DNA of 64,000 bases from Lotus japonicus (GCF_012489685.1 NC_080043.1:6636501-6700500); one strand, 5' to 3'. Positions 1-11,073 are shown, counted from the first letter of the stretch. The notes: generated by a model from the letters alone, not told the origin. Made by a program: numbers and translations.

Positions 1-646
1 GTACACAGCTTTCTGTGCCAGTAAAGTTCCCATAGTTCAAAATTCATTAGCAGTACATAACATGAATCAGAATTTCACAAGCACATTACAACATTGACTT
101 GATCATTTTTTTTTTGTTTTAGTTAATCATGATACAGATGAAATCATACCTCTAAGTCTCCTTTGATCTCAGACTCGAGGCGTTTGACAAGATCCTCCTG
201 ATAAATTTCTTCATAAGCTCTTCTGATTGCCTGCCTCTGATGAACATTTCTGTGACCCAGGATTGATATGACAAGGTTCTCATCAGTTCCCCATCCTACA
301 AAATTGAAAATCAATTGAATACAACATGATCTTTTTAATTCTTAAGACCCATTTCTGAGATAATCTAGTAGTACCATTCAGACAGATTCATCAACCATTC
401 TAACAGATTTTCCAGAGGGGACAAAAAAAAAGTGCTTGTGTTTACACTTTACACTAGAAATTACTGATCAAGTTTGCAAGTTTGTCATAGAATTTTGTAA
501 CAGATTAAACCCACACAAAAAAATTGATGAGTAGAGACATGATACTAATAAGAAAATGAGGGGATGATTCCACCTTCAAAAGCCTTTTTGAGAGATTCAG
601 CATCTGCCTGGGGAGAGTGGTTGCTGGGAGCAATAAGGGTAGCCAT
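1..646 (-). CDS. annexin (D8/RJ4-like), 5' part only, cut by window edge
   Basis: Exons read on the minus strand are 574-646 (73 nt, start codon at 646), 150-295 (146 nt) and 1-12 (start of exon 3, cut off). Exon 1 gives [12 protein letters not shown] then an acidic/alanine stretch and KKAFEG. Exon 2 gives the first annexin repeat, [16 protein letters not shown], followed by [24 protein letters not shown]. The G-x-GT motif with an acidic residue about 40 positions later is the type II calcium site of annexin repeat 1. Exon lengths and phases are identical to the complete annexin at 5183-6806, so this is a tandem paralogue. A TATA box (TATAAATA) lies 75 bases upstream of the ATG. Annexins bind acidic phospholipids in a calcium-dependent way. 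This copy appears intact as far as it goes. Confidence 0.9.
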
Positions 647-720
647 GGTTGAATTGAATGTCTAAAATCTTTAGTGACAAACTTTGATATGTGATGAGAA
701 AGCTGTTTCAACAGCTCTTA

Positions 721-728
721 TATTTATA
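721..728 (-). promoter_or_regulatory. TATA box of the left-edge annexin gene
   Basis: The minus strand reads TATAAATA about 75 bases upstream of the ATG at 646, at a spacing that leaves a short leader. This supports a live promoter directly in front of this first exon. Confidence 0.6.
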
Positions 729-1218
729 ATACTTTGGTACATTGAACGGTTAATTACTCCAATTTTTTTTATATAAAAAAATCATTTTATAAATTTTTTA
801 AGATAATAGTATTGGTAGAGTTTAATGATTATTTATAAATATATTAATTTATTTATTGTTTTTTGAGGCATTATTTATTGTTAATTGATGCAAGAAATTT
901 AAGTATTAATTGATTGAATGGTTATAAAAAAAATAGTTAATGTGAATAATTTGATTCATTGAATAAAATTAATTACTAATTGAAAATGGTGACATATATA
1001 TATTAAGAAAAAATAGTTGATGCACAGCCGGATAAACTTTTATTTACACATGTATTAACTGATTTTTATTACATAAAAAATTTATTTTTATTTTTATTAA
1101 AATTTAATAAGCAACGTAACTGCTTAACTCTAAGTTACATAATATGATTGAATATTAGTGTTAAACTTCTTTATAATGGCAGTACATATCCATTAAGCCC
1201 TAATATTAGAAAAATTAA

Positions 1219-1330
1219 ATTAACAATAATCCTCCTAAGATTATGAGATCACATTAAATGAGTATATCTTCTCCTATCTGACAAATCATTCTCCATAGAT
1301 CATAGACACCGTCAAAGATCGAATCATATA
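1219..1330. repeat. dispersed repeat, copy 1 of 2
   Basis: About 110 bases here match 17435-17580 with many substitutions. Shared blocks include ATCACATTAA, AAATCATTCTCCAT and AAGATCGAA in the same order. Neither copy has clear ends, so the class is unknown. Confidence 0.45.
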
Positions 1331-1347
1331 CTAAAATACTTGTCCCT

Positions 1348-1490
1348 GAGGGTTAGCTCATGTGGTAAGAGTTAGAGAACATAAGAGTTGGGGAGGGGAA
1401 GATCCATGGTTCAAATCTTGGAAGAGAAATTTTAAGAGATTTTCTAACTTACTAACAACTAACCACTAACATTTGCCTATAAAAAAATAT
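1348..1490 (+). mobile_element. tRNA-derived SINE
   Basis: A pol III box A-like block (GGTTAGCTCATGTGGTAAGA, from 1351) is followed about 57 bases later by a box B-like GGTTCAAATC. A tail CTAACATTTGCCTATAAAAA follows. The same tail occurs at 9885-10012 and in reverse at 42790-42915, which marks one SINE family with several copies here. Confidence 0.6.
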
Positions 1491-2258
1491 TAAATACTTA
1501 AGGGGTAAGGACCTTATTGGTAGTGTGGACTGTATTTAAATATTAGCATAATTGTGTAGATTTGCTGTAATTTTTCTATTGGAAAGTGCTACTACACGTG
1601 GATGACAAATCTATGCCCCAATTCATGCCTTGGAAATCTCCGATAAGGATTATAGTTTTATTTAGATATTACATTAATTATCTTTCCTTTTACTGTCTAC
1701 AAAAAATATTTAAATTCTAAGCTTATTTTGGCATTACTCCAACCTGTAAAATGAATTGCAAATAGTTAATTTTAATTTAATGTGTGAAATTTCATTGCCA
1801 CTCAACTGATCACAGCAAAATGGACGGTGAACCTAGCCATATTAAAGTCTAAATTAAAAGCATGACGATGAGGTGTCCCTAAGAATTTTCTGAATTGTAA
1901 TCAAGCTGCATTAGCTGTTAATAATAGGAGAGTACCATATATAATTGATTGCAACGTTATTTCCTATTTAGTTGTTCCCCACTAATTCTAAAGATGTGGA
2001 TCTCAGAATGGCTCAGTTTATTACTAAATTAATAGTTTATTTTTCATGCATCAAAGTGATAATAAAGTTTAAACTTTAAATCACATCGAAACTAAAATGT
2101 TGCTCTCGGGTGATGAACAATGAAATGTAAAGATGTAATCGGTCATGATAACGTTTTTGACGTGGAGTTTATTTTCATTGATTTGTCCCTTCTGCTTTTT
2201 ATATTCTCCCATATAAAACAAAACACGTCGACAAGGTTAATTTCAACTAGTTATAATA

Positions 2259-2417
2259 CTCACCATCCAGTAACTCAGTTGGCAGACTGAATGTTAAAAA
2301 GATCTTTTGGGTTCGATCTTTTGATGTTATAAGTGAGGGATGGAGAACTGGGACTAAATCTCAAACTTGGAATTATGTGTATCTAAAGGATGACTGAGTA
2401 TCTTAGAGAAAAAAAAA
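2259..2417 (+). mobile_element. tRNA-derived SINE with 14-bp target-site duplication
   Basis: Box A-like TAACTCAGTTGGCAGACTG starts at 2271 and box B-like GGGTTCGATC is at 2309. The element ends in an A-run. It is flanked by identical 14-base repeats AACTAGTTATAATA (2245-2258 and 2418-2431), as expected for LINE-driven insertion. The exact duplication suggests a fairly recent event. Confidence 0.8.
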
Positions 2418-2644
2418 AACTAGTTATAATAAAATCTATAAAATATTAAACATTAAAAACTTCACTCTCTACACAAACTGTAGATAGAAAGTTAGGTGAG
2501 AAGCGGGGGAAAAAACGCGACATAATGCTTTCTTACTTTGGGACCCAGATAATTTTAGGTTAATAAAAGATATCTTGTTAACTAATGAGTAAATTCAATC
2601 TATTTCTAGCGTATGCAATTGTGCTTGACTTGAGTGGGTAGAAC

Positions 2645-3313
2645 TAGGGGTGTTCGCGGATTGGATTGGATCGGTTTTGAGGAGAAAAATCATCCGATCC
2701 GATCTCATCGGTTTTATGATTTTGTCATCCAATGGATTTTTGACTAAATTCAAATCCGAACCAATCCGATCCAATCTATAGCGGTTTGGATTGGATTGGA
2801 TTATTCGGTTTTTGTTTCACTTTTTTATACTTTGAAATTGTGTTGTATAAATTTTTAAAATATATAATATATGATAAATACAACGATACATAATTTATGA
2901 CATTAATATAACATTCATAAATTATAACATAGTAACATATTTTTAAATTATGATTATAATTGTTTACTTTGATACATGTATATAGTTCAAATAATTACTT
3001 GAACTTTTTTTATTAAAACGTAATTTTATAAATAAGCATGTGTTATATAATCAATATATAAACAATAAATATGTACTATGTAAGTGTAAATGGAATGATA
3101 TATGTATAACTAAAAGTAAACATATTTGTGAATGTTCGGTTTGGATTGGATTGGTTCGGTTTTGAAAATCAAATCCAAAATCCGATCCGATCCAATAAAT
3201 AATTTCGGTTTTTTCAATTTCCAGTCCGTTCGGTTTTCGGTTTGATTGGATATCGGTTTTTTTGGATCGGTTTGTCGGTTTTGTTTGGATTGATTCGGTT
3301 ATGAACACCCCTA
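2645..3313. mobile_element. hAT-type non-autonomous transposon, 669 bp
   Basis: The 11-base terminal inverted repeats TAGGGGTGTTC...GAACACCCCTA are flanked by an exact 8-bp duplication GGTAGAAC (2637-2644, 3314-3321), the hallmark of hAT elements. Both subterminal regions are crowded with short TTGGAT/TCCGAT/CGGTTT motifs on both strands, which resemble transposase-binding arrays. The AT-rich centre has no coding potential. Another isolated left end of this type (TAGGGGTGTTCATAAA) lies at 37483. Confidence 0.85.
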
Positions 3314-4234
3314 GGTAGAACTACTCTATAACATTTTACCGAGGCTACTTTCGGATAGATCCTTTTCTAGAAAATGCAATTATGTTATTGATAGATCGCG
3401 TAACACTGTTAATTTTATGATTTTAGTATATATAGAAAGTTGTTGGTGCTGATAAAAAAATAGAAAGTTGTTAGTAAATTTTTTGTAATATATATATGAG
3501 GAGAATCAGCCACATGTAATGTTAGGTACATAAATAATGTTAGAGTTTGTTCAACTAATCTTATCTAGTTTCAAAAAAAAAAAAACTAATCTTATCGAAC
3601 TTTCTGGAAAGTGGAAACTGTGTACCATGTATTTCATATGTCATCTAGTTCTAAAATATTCTTTTTATATAGGCATCTTGCAATTGATTTTACACGAGTC
3701 CATTCACGTGAGGTTAAGTTTGGGATATTTTTGCTTGGATGCATGATTGATCACCTCTTTGAGATCAAGAAGACACAATGCTATTTCCAAACAAAAAAAA
3801 AAGACACGTACAATGCTGGAAAATTTAACTGTTAATTAGGTTGGGATTAAAAATTGAGAGTAATTAACTAATTTTTGCTATATTCACATTCACCTCTAGC
3901 TCTAGATATTTTTGAGTATGTTTGTCTTCCAGTTACATGTTCTTTTAAATGGATTGAGAGTTTTTTTTTTGTTTTTTTTTTTTACGGTTAACAAGAGAGT
4001 TGATTATGTTTTGGTGCATTAGAACATGATCTGTCCACGGAAAAGAAAGTGAGAGAAGAAAGAGGAAAGAAATAAAGTGGAAAATAAAATGATTTGATGT
4101 TGTTTGTTGAAAAAAAAGTAAAATTAGAAAAGTGAGAGAAAGAAAAATGTATTTTATAAAATTATATATATCCTTAAACAAAAATGCAAATCTCATAGCT
4201 ATAATTCATAACGTTGTAGAAAATTGAAGCATAC

Positions 4235-4307
4235 CTTTGAAGGAGTTGTGGAGAACCTGAGCATCTTCAACAGGAGAAGTTGAACCAGGAACAACTAGAG
4301 TGGTCAT
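4235..4307 (-). pseudogene. orphan annexin first exon
   Basis: The minus strand from ATG at 4307 reads MTTLVVPGSTSP-VEDAQVLHNSFKG and stops at an intact GTATGC splice donor after 73 nt. Length and phase are exactly those of exon 1 in both neighbouring annexin genes. No annexin exon 2 follows before the next gene's own exon 1 at 574-646. Either this is what remains of a truncated tandem copy, or it is an alternative first exon that splices about 3.9 kb to exon 2 at 295. Upstream TATA-like sequence is weak (TATATG near 4405-4410). I favour a relic, but the open frame and splice site are preserved. Confidence 0.7.
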
Positions 4308-5182
4308 TGTATGAAGAACCCTAGAGCACGTTCCTTACCTTTAATTTCTGTGAATTGTGGTTTTGAAAAAGTATGAAGATTTGGGATTAGGGTAATTTTT
4401 AGGTCATATAGTGGCAATATATTGGGTAACGCCTATTAATTCACCACTATCATGTTTGGACTTTAACTTGGATGTTACTTTTGATTTTGTAAATTAATTA
4501 ATTGTTATATACGTTTCTGAACCTTGTATCACATGCATTGGGTTCGAAATTAATTCACTCATTAAAAAAAGAAAAAACTCATTACCAGTTTCACGTGTTA
4601 GTGACCCTTGCTTGCAAAAACAATGTGTAGAGACAAGACTATGTAACAGTTACAATGTGTTAGAAATTAAGATAGTGATGAGGGTAGAAATGGCCATAGT
4701 TATGGAGGTTTCAACGGTGGTGATGTTGCAAGTACACAATGGAGGTATTAATAGAATTTTAATTGTGGTGATGTTTCAACCATAGAATATTAGTGATTAA
4801 TCTTTTCACCAACGGTGTTCGCACTAGGCAAACCGCTGACTACGAACTGTGTTTCATTTCAATGGGTGATCATTGAACCCCTGACCTCATTGTTAAGGGG
4901 TTGTCTAAATGACCCATAAGAAAATTTGGGTTAAATAACTCATTAAAAGATGAGACGATCAACCCCTGGATCAGACATAATGGTTATAAACACAAAATTA
5001 AACATCAAATATAGTCATTAATTAAGACAGAAGTTTATATAGTCTCACAAAACAGATGATAAACAAGACAGGACTCATGAAAACACACTCTAAATAGGGA
5101 AATTAACCAGACCAATCTACAAGAAACCAACATAACCAGAATCCATGACAAGACTTTCCCTTAGCAAGACCAATTAATTACT
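4308..5182. other. annexin intergenic spacer, possible decayed SINE
   Basis: There is no gene here. A stretch near 4850-4915 contains a minus-strand box B-like sequence (GGGGTTCAATGATC) and could be a degenerate SINE. The rest shows nothing recognisable. Confidence 0.35.
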
Positions 5183-6806
5183 TCAATCTTGCTTCCCCAA
5201 CAAGGTGAGGATGAACTTCTTGTAGTCCCCTGAGAGTTCCTTGGCCACTGCATCCTCAAGATGAACACTGTTCCTCTTATAGTACAGCTCTTTGATTTCC
5301 TTCAGGTCCTTCTCAGCCCTTGTCACCACCACGCGGGTCAGTCCATCCTCATCACTTCCAACCCTTTTCAGTGCATTGCGCAGAACCTACACATAATGCT
5401 CAAAAAATTCAATGCTAAATCATTGTATAGTACATGATACTAGTAATTCTATCATTTGTTAAGCATGTAAGCTAATTTGGTGTTATTGTAACTTAAAGTT
5501 TATGGATCTGTCACTGCTCTTGCAGATATAGGTTTAGTTAGAATCTGACCTTTTCATAGTACTTCTGGTGGTCATTGATGCAGCGAATAGCCGTATGCAA
5601 TGCCTTATGGAAGTCATCAGATGCATTGTCCAACAATTTCTGTAATTGAACATGACAGAAAAATTTGTAACATACTAAGAACTTTAAGGAAAATGGAGGC
5701 AAAAAGAAAAGAAAGAGGAAAAGAGTGATGAACTTTTTTTCTTTTGTAGTACCTTAGTTATGGAAATGCCATGGTCATCTCTGTAGCGGTTGAAAGTGGC
5801 CACAAGTTGGGTCTTGCTCCTTGTGGTAAGGATCCTGATGGCTTCTTCATTGTTGCCCTTTTTCTGCTTGATAGATTCATGAAGAATATCAGCTTCAGTT
5901 TTTGCCAATCTTGCATTGATCTCATCTCCTCCATACCTAAATGAGCTCACCAACCCAACCAATAGCTGCCAAAATTCAAAACCAAGCACAGATTCAGAAC
6001 ATAAGTATAAATAGTTCTAAAATTCAGAAAACTGAGAAGAGAATCAAACAAGCTCATATGATTGAGTGACTTGCCTGGCGAAGATCACCGGTGGTGTGAG
6101 CAGCTACATCTTCTTCTAAGGAACGCTTGTAGCGGTTGTGATAGGCGCGCCTAACAGCCAAGACCTCTTCAGGTGAAAGGACAGTAGCAATTTCCACAAT
6201 CACATTGTACCCTTTGCCGCCACTCTTGATGGCCACATTGGCTAGAACAGCATCGCGATCGGTAGGTTCCAGCATCCAGCGATACACAGCTTTCTGTTGT
6301 TTTGTTTAGACACCATTATTCAAAATCAATGGCTCAGGAGGGTAAGATAAAACTATATGACATTGTTGGCAAAATCGTGTTCTATAATAGTACCTCAATG
6401 TCACCAGAGAGCTCCGACTCGAGGCGTTTGATGATATCCTCTTGGTAAAGCTCCTCATAAGCCTTTCTGATTTGCTGCCTCTGATGAACACTTCTATGAC
6501 CCAATATTGCTATCACAGTCTTCTCATCAGTCCCCCATCCTGCAGAAAGTGCAAAACCATTAAATTTCAATTAGTACTATATCACATTTTACTTTATCAA
6601 AAGATGCATCATATTGATCAAGTCACTTAGTCAATGTTCTTGATGTATTTCCAATATGGCAGAAAAATCATAACCTCGACCAATCAACCAACCAATGTAA
6701 TTTTTTTTTTTTTCAATTAAGAAATGGTGTAACCTTGAAAAGCATTTCGAAGAGCTTCTGCATCTGCAACAGGTGAATGCTGAGTGGTAGCAATAAGTGT
6801 GGCCAT
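5183..6806 (-). CDS. annexin, D8/RJ4-like, complete, 314 aa
   Basis: Six exons on the minus strand: 6734-6806, 6394-6539, 6075-6293, 5753-5965, 5550-5639 and 5183-5386. They sum to 945 nt, giving 314 residues plus stop, the normal plant annexin length. Four annexin repeats are visible. Repeat 1 has [16 protein letters not shown] and later ESELSGD, a complete type II calcium site. Repeat 2 begins [19 protein letters not shown]. Repeat 3 contains [15 protein letters not shown]. Repeat 4 has [20 protein letters not shown] and ends [16 protein letters not shown]. The N-terminus [19 protein letters not shown] and the overall sequence resemble Arabidopsis annexin 8 and strawberry RJ4. Such proteins bind membranes in a calcium-dependent way and are often stress-responsive. 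Intron 3 uses a GC donor (CAG|GCAAGT). It lies in tandem with the partial annexin at the left edge. Function is inferred from the family. Confidence 0.93.
6074..6075 (-). promoter_or_regulatory. non-canonical GC splice donor in annexin intron 3
   Basis: The exon/intron junction reads CAG|GCAAGTC on the minus strand. It is the only placement that keeps the conserved reading ...[14 protein letters not shown] and lies next to a normal AG acceptor at 5966-5967. GC-AG introns with this strong extended consensus are a known minority class. Confidence 0.8.
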
Positions 6807-7780
6807 ATTTGATTATATCTTCCTATTTTTTCAAGTTTTGGTTATGTTTGAGTATAGTTTCCTAGCTCTTCAACATATAATGTAACCTAGACAGCTATGA
6901 GCTATGCTTTTGTGTCCTTGTCTTTTAATGATGCAGTTTTCTTAGAGCAATGCCAAAATCTTCTATAAAAAGTTCAATGATCAAAAATTCAAAATAAGAA
7001 TTGGCCACTCCCAATTTGGACCTTTTAATCAGATCTTTAATTACAGATACAGCTGTACAGCTATGAACTATGCTTTTATGGTGTCCAAGTTTGTTTAGAG
7101 CAATGTTAAAATCTTCTAGAGTCACTATCAATAATTTGGAACTTCATTTCAGTAGGAAATAGAAGAAAGGTAGCTATATTTTTCCTTTAATTGCTATGAA
7201 ATGAGAGATGCTGAGTTGTTTATTCCTTATAAGTATTCATTGAATCATCAATGCCAAGGCCTTAGGTAACCATTTTGGTTTATATATGCAGCAGAAGGCA
7301 AAAGCAAAAGTGTTCACGAATAATCAATATATAGCAATGATTTAATGCCTCAACTAATAATCTTAGGAAAAATTTAAAAGGTGGGAACACACCTAACTAC
7401 ATATGCAATTTGAATAGATGTGCTGTGAGTGTGTTGGTAAGATTTAAAATTCAATATGAACATCCATTTACTGTTGCAGATAACATTTAGCTCAAACCAA
7501 AATTTGTAATGAAAAAATCATGTTAAATTCTAGTGCTAATCCTCTGTTGACATAGACCAAAAACAGTAAAAAAGAAAGATTTAGAGGTGATTCAACTATG
7601 TGTATTCTCTAACATAGATCAAAATAAAAATTAAACAAAAAAATGAAATGAACCCAACTGAAGAGCCAAGAAGATTAAGTACTAATTTACAATCAAAGTT
7701 TAAGAAATGTGAGTAACCAAGGCTCAAATATAAACTAAATAAAATTGAAGATAATGTGTAACTTAATTTGTATAGGATAC
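6807..7780. other. annexin upstream region
   Basis: Between the complete annexin's ATG and the next spare first exon there is no further annexin exon. A TATA-like sequence (TATATG, 6874-6880) lies about 70 bases upstream of 6806. A short imperfect direct repeat (AGCTATGA[AG]CTATGCTTTT, near 6895 and 7061) is present. Nothing else is recognised. Confidence 0.4.
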
Positions 7781-7850
7781 CTTTAAAAGCCTTTTGGAGA
7801 GCCTCAGCATCATCCTTAGGAGATGATTGAAATGCAACGAGGGTAGCCAT
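7781..7850 (-). pseudogene. second extra annexin first exon (possible alternative promoter exon)
   Basis: From ATG at 7850 the minus strand reads MATLVAFQSSPKDDAEALQKAFKG and ends at a GTATCC donor. At 70 nt it is one codon shorter than the others but in the same phase. The next annexin sequence downstream is exon 1 of the complete gene at 6734-6806, so the two first exons compete for the same exon 2. A good TATA box (TATATATA, 7936-7943) stands about 86 bases upstream of its ATG, similar to the left-edge gene. It could be a live alternative first exon giving a different N-terminus, or the stump of a deleted tandem gene. Confidence 0.7.
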
Positions 7851-7935
7851 GGAAACACTCAATTAAGCTCTTGCTTTCTCTCTTAGTAGTGTATGTGAAG
7901 AAGAAATATATAATATATGATGGTGGAGTTGGTTC

Positions 7936-7943
7936 TATATATA
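7936..7943 (-). promoter_or_regulatory. TATA box upstream of the 7781-7850 annexin exon
   Basis: TATATATA on the minus strand is followed by AGAACC, about 86 bases before the ATG at 7850. The spacing matches the left-edge annexin promoter and suggests that this first exon may still be transcribed. Confidence 0.5.
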
Positions 7944-8675
7944 ATGCCAATGGCTTCTTTGATGTTAACGCCTTGACACGATCATCATGTTTGAACGTTA
8001 GTTTTCATGTGAAAAGATTAAAAATTATATATTTTAAATTAGCTAATTAGCAATTCTTTGGCATTAAGAAATTAACCCATTATTTGAAACTTTTACAAAG
8101 AAACGTTGTAAAGAAACGGAAAATTAAAGAAAACTTGATTCCTGGCTCAAGTGGCGTGGCTTTGCATGGAAAGAAACAGGGGAAGGGTGATGCATGTTGA
8201 TGCTGGTTTTTGTTCCTTTCTGGTTGCATGGTTAGCAAATTTCATAAGCATGAGCTGGGATTCTCTTGTTTTATTATATGTTGTTACTTTTTATTTTTCT
8301 TTAATTTCTTTTCTTTTTTATTTCCTTTGTTTTTTTTGTTATAAGACAAATATACTCAAAGGATGTAATTAAGTTTGAGCTGAGAACATTCGTATCTGGT
8401 AGCTCTCCCAACATAGTTTTTTTTTATTGCCTCATGATTTTATGAGTGTTTTTACTAGGATAAATAAATTTAAAAAAAGGGGGAAATGAGGAGGAACTCC
8501 ACCTACCTATGCATATCTGATTTTCTTTTTTTGATTAAATTAAGATCATTTTTTTACTTCTTAGATATAAAACTTTATGTATGTATAATTTCTATCAATG
8601 GCACTTTGTTTGAATTCAATATGCAATTTCTAGTTAAATTATATATAACCGCGGGCGTGAATTAATATCAACAAG

Positions 8676-8748
8676 GACTCTGTGGCCCAATGGATAAGGC
8701 GCTGGTCTACGGAACCAGAGATTCTGGGTTCGATCCCCAGCAGAGTCG
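8676..8748 (+). tRNA. tRNA-Arg (anticodon ACG)
   Basis: The 73-nt cloverleaf has a perfect 7-bp acceptor stem (GACTCTG/CAGAGTC). Its anticodon stem CTGGT/ACCAG frames the loop CTACGGA with anticodon ACG, and the T-arm reads CTGGG-TTCGATC-CCCAG. There is no intron and no encoded CCA, and a T-run follows downstream (AAAATTTTG). The internal promoters are the box A region TGGCCCAATGG and box B GGTTCGATCCC. It matches the nuclear plant tRNA-Arg type and not the plastid trnR-ACG. Confidence 0.97.
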
Positions 8749-9052
8749 ATTAAAATTTTGATATTTTGACATTTTTTTTCCCAATTTTTTTCTTTTTTTT
8801 TTTCTCTTGTGAAGTGTGTTAATGCTTAGTTTTCCTTTATTTTTGTTGTGAAAACTCTGTATGGGCCTAATACCAACCAGGGCCAGGATATAAAGATATA
8901 AAACGAAAAGTTATGGGCTTAAAATGTCCCTAAAACACTTGAATAATATATGTCAACTACATACAACGTTTATGTGAAGAAAAAAAAAACTACATACAGC
9001 TTTTCCACCCACTCTATTTATTTTGAAACCATCCACCCTTTTTCATAGTGCA

Positions 9053-9642
9053 TGCTGTGATACCAAGTCAGCAATTCTCACATAGGAAGATAAGATAATT
9101 TTTAGTGGTTTATAAGTGAGAAACTATACACCTAATAACTTAAGGTTTTGGGTGAAAGATGTGGTGTCCAACTCACTTGTGGTATGCTTTTTAAAGCCAA
9201 TGTGGATGATCCCTCGTAGTTTAAATCATCTCCTTTAATTTTGTCCAACAGTGGTATTAGTGTCGATGGTTGTTTGACCATGGTGATCGACTCTTTGTGT
9301 CAAAAGTCTTCCTGACAATGTTGTGACCAGGCGGCGAGACCTGTTGATCAGCCCAACAGCGGTGCAAGTATTTAGATGCCAAAGTATTTGGAGGCTTCTG
9401 ATTTCCTTTGAGATTGGCTCACACTTGAGGAATGGATTGTTGTGATATCAAGTGTGAGTAAGTCCCCACATTGGAAGATAAAGATAACTTTAAGCGGTTT
9501 ATAAGTGAGAGGACTCATACACCTAGTTCCTTAAGGTTTTGGATCAAAGATGTGGTGTCAAACTCACTTATGGTTTGCTCTTTAAAGCCCAATGTGGTTG
9601 ATCCCTCGTAGTTTAAATCATCTCATTTAATTTGGTCCAATA
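9053..9642 (+). mobile_element. TRIM (terminal-repeat retrotransposon in miniature), 590 bp
   Basis: Two direct terminal repeats, 9053-9250 and 9438-9642, both begin TG[CT]TGTGATA[CT]C and end TCCAA[CT]A. They are about 85% alike by eye and share the block TCCCTCGTAGTTTAAATCATCTC. One base after the left repeat comes TGGTATTAG, a slightly decayed primer-binding site for initiator tRNA-Met. The 187-bp interior has no coding capacity. A 5-bp duplication GTGCA flanks the whole element (9048-9052, 9643-9647). This is a classic TRIM, mobilised by enzymes from other elements. Divergence between the repeats suggests an old insertion. Confidence 0.85.
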
Positions 9643-9654
9643 GTGCAAAAACAA

Positions 9655-10012
9655 AAGTCCTCGAATGATAGCTCAAGTTGTAAGAGCTGAAGAACATATG
9701 AGTCGGAGATGGCTAGGTCCATAAAGTGAATCATAAAAAGGAAATTTGGCCGAGAGAAAAATAGTGAAAAAAACAAATATCTACCTCAAATCTTTGAATT
9801 GATTACACTCATTTCATCATGTTTCATTTTAATGTTTTACTTTTTATTTTTCTAAAAAAGTAAAACATCATGAGACTATATCTGGAAGTGTTAGTTCAAG
9901 TGGTAAAAACTTGGAGACATAAGTGTTCAGCAAATGAAAGGTGAATGAGTCAGGGTTTGGGTAAAACTACTGGTGAAGAAACTAATTTACTAACATTTGC
10001 TTATAATAATAG
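9655..10012 (+). mobile_element. two SINE copies, one decayed
   Basis: At 9665-9690 a box A-like TAGCTCAAGTTGTAAGAGCTG opens a decayed copy. A better copy runs 9885-10012, with GTTAGTTCAAGTGGTAAAAAC, later AGTCAGGGTTTGGG, and the family tail CTAATTTACTAACATTTGCT. They are related to the SINE at 1348-1490. Confidence 0.5.
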
Positions 10013-10406
10013 TGGAACGAAATATAGCTGAATGAGCTATAATTTGTATTCCCATAATACCCTTGGAATTCATGAAATTTTGATTCCGGTGTAAAAAAAA
10101 AAAATTGTCATTTGTTAGCGCTCAAACAAGAGAATTTAAAATTAGACTAAAAAAATGAAATGAAAAAAGAAACAGCATTTCTCTAGGATTTCATGCGATC
10201 ATGCCCAGTTTGGCTCATGTGACTCCAAGGAACCCACCCTTCACCTCATCTTGCATTCTAGTTTATTTTATTTTATTAAATATGGTCTTTTTATTGATTT
10301 TGAGTCTTAATTTACATTTTTTTTTAACGGAATACAATCACATTAGCTTATGGTAAATACAATCCCACTAGCTTTTTTTTACAAGAGGAAAATACAATTC
10401 CATTAG

Positions 10407-11073
10407 GGGGAAAACTTAGGTACAGTACCATTCATGCTGTTGGTACTGTTTTCCTATCAAAACATGACACATGGTTTTTTTTTAACATCATATCCAAAAA
10501 AAAATCTAAAACGTTTCCTATTCCCCCAATCTCTCTCATCTCCAACCTTGATCTCCAAATTCCTTCCATGGCATGCACCTTACTTATCCAAACTCCAATA
10601 CGCTTCCTCTTATGCCAATCTCAAAATTGAATTTTCAACCTCTACACTGCAACATGGACGACCATGAAAAAGGTACCACGAGTCCGTAATTTTAATGTTG
10701 GATACAGAATCAACAGAGCCAATTTCGGTGCAGGCAAAGCAAGTGCTTCATGTTGACAGGGGTAGTACTCTCAGACCATAATGGGTATAGATTCAGCAGT
10801 ACCAATTTCATATGATTAACTTGCTTTATTGCAATTTCAAAAGCTCATTGTTGCTTTCGTTGTGGGTGGGATTTAGAAAATTCATCACAAGTTAAGGAGA
10901 GAGGAGATATATTGGGTTCCAGATATTCAATCTACCATGGAAACGAAATCATAGGGGAAGTGGAGGTAGCAGAATAAAAGAGTCAATGTGAAAAATTAAT
11001 GGGTGCCACATGTCATTGTTTAGTTGGAAAACAGCACCAACAGCATATTTGGTACTGTATATAAGTTTTTCCC
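10407..11073. mobile_element. Mutator-type (MULE) MITE, 667 bp
   Basis: Terminal inverted repeats of roughly 70 bases begin GGG[GA]AAAACTTA on both strands and share the block CAGTACCA...TGCTGTTGGT. They are flanked by an exact 9-bp duplication TTCCATTAG (10398-10406, 11074-11082). Long terminal repeats with a 9-bp duplication define Mutator-like elements. No transposase frame is present, so it is non-autonomous. Confidence 0.85.

Noticed and set aside
8676..8748. Plastid-derived tRNA insertion
   Set aside because: The sequence follows the nuclear plant tRNA-Arg-ACG and not plastid trnR; no plastid flanks are present.
9053..9642. Simple tandem duplication at 9.05-9.64 kb
   Set aside because: TG...CA-type ends, a primer-binding site and a 5-bp target duplication show that it is a TRIM element instead.
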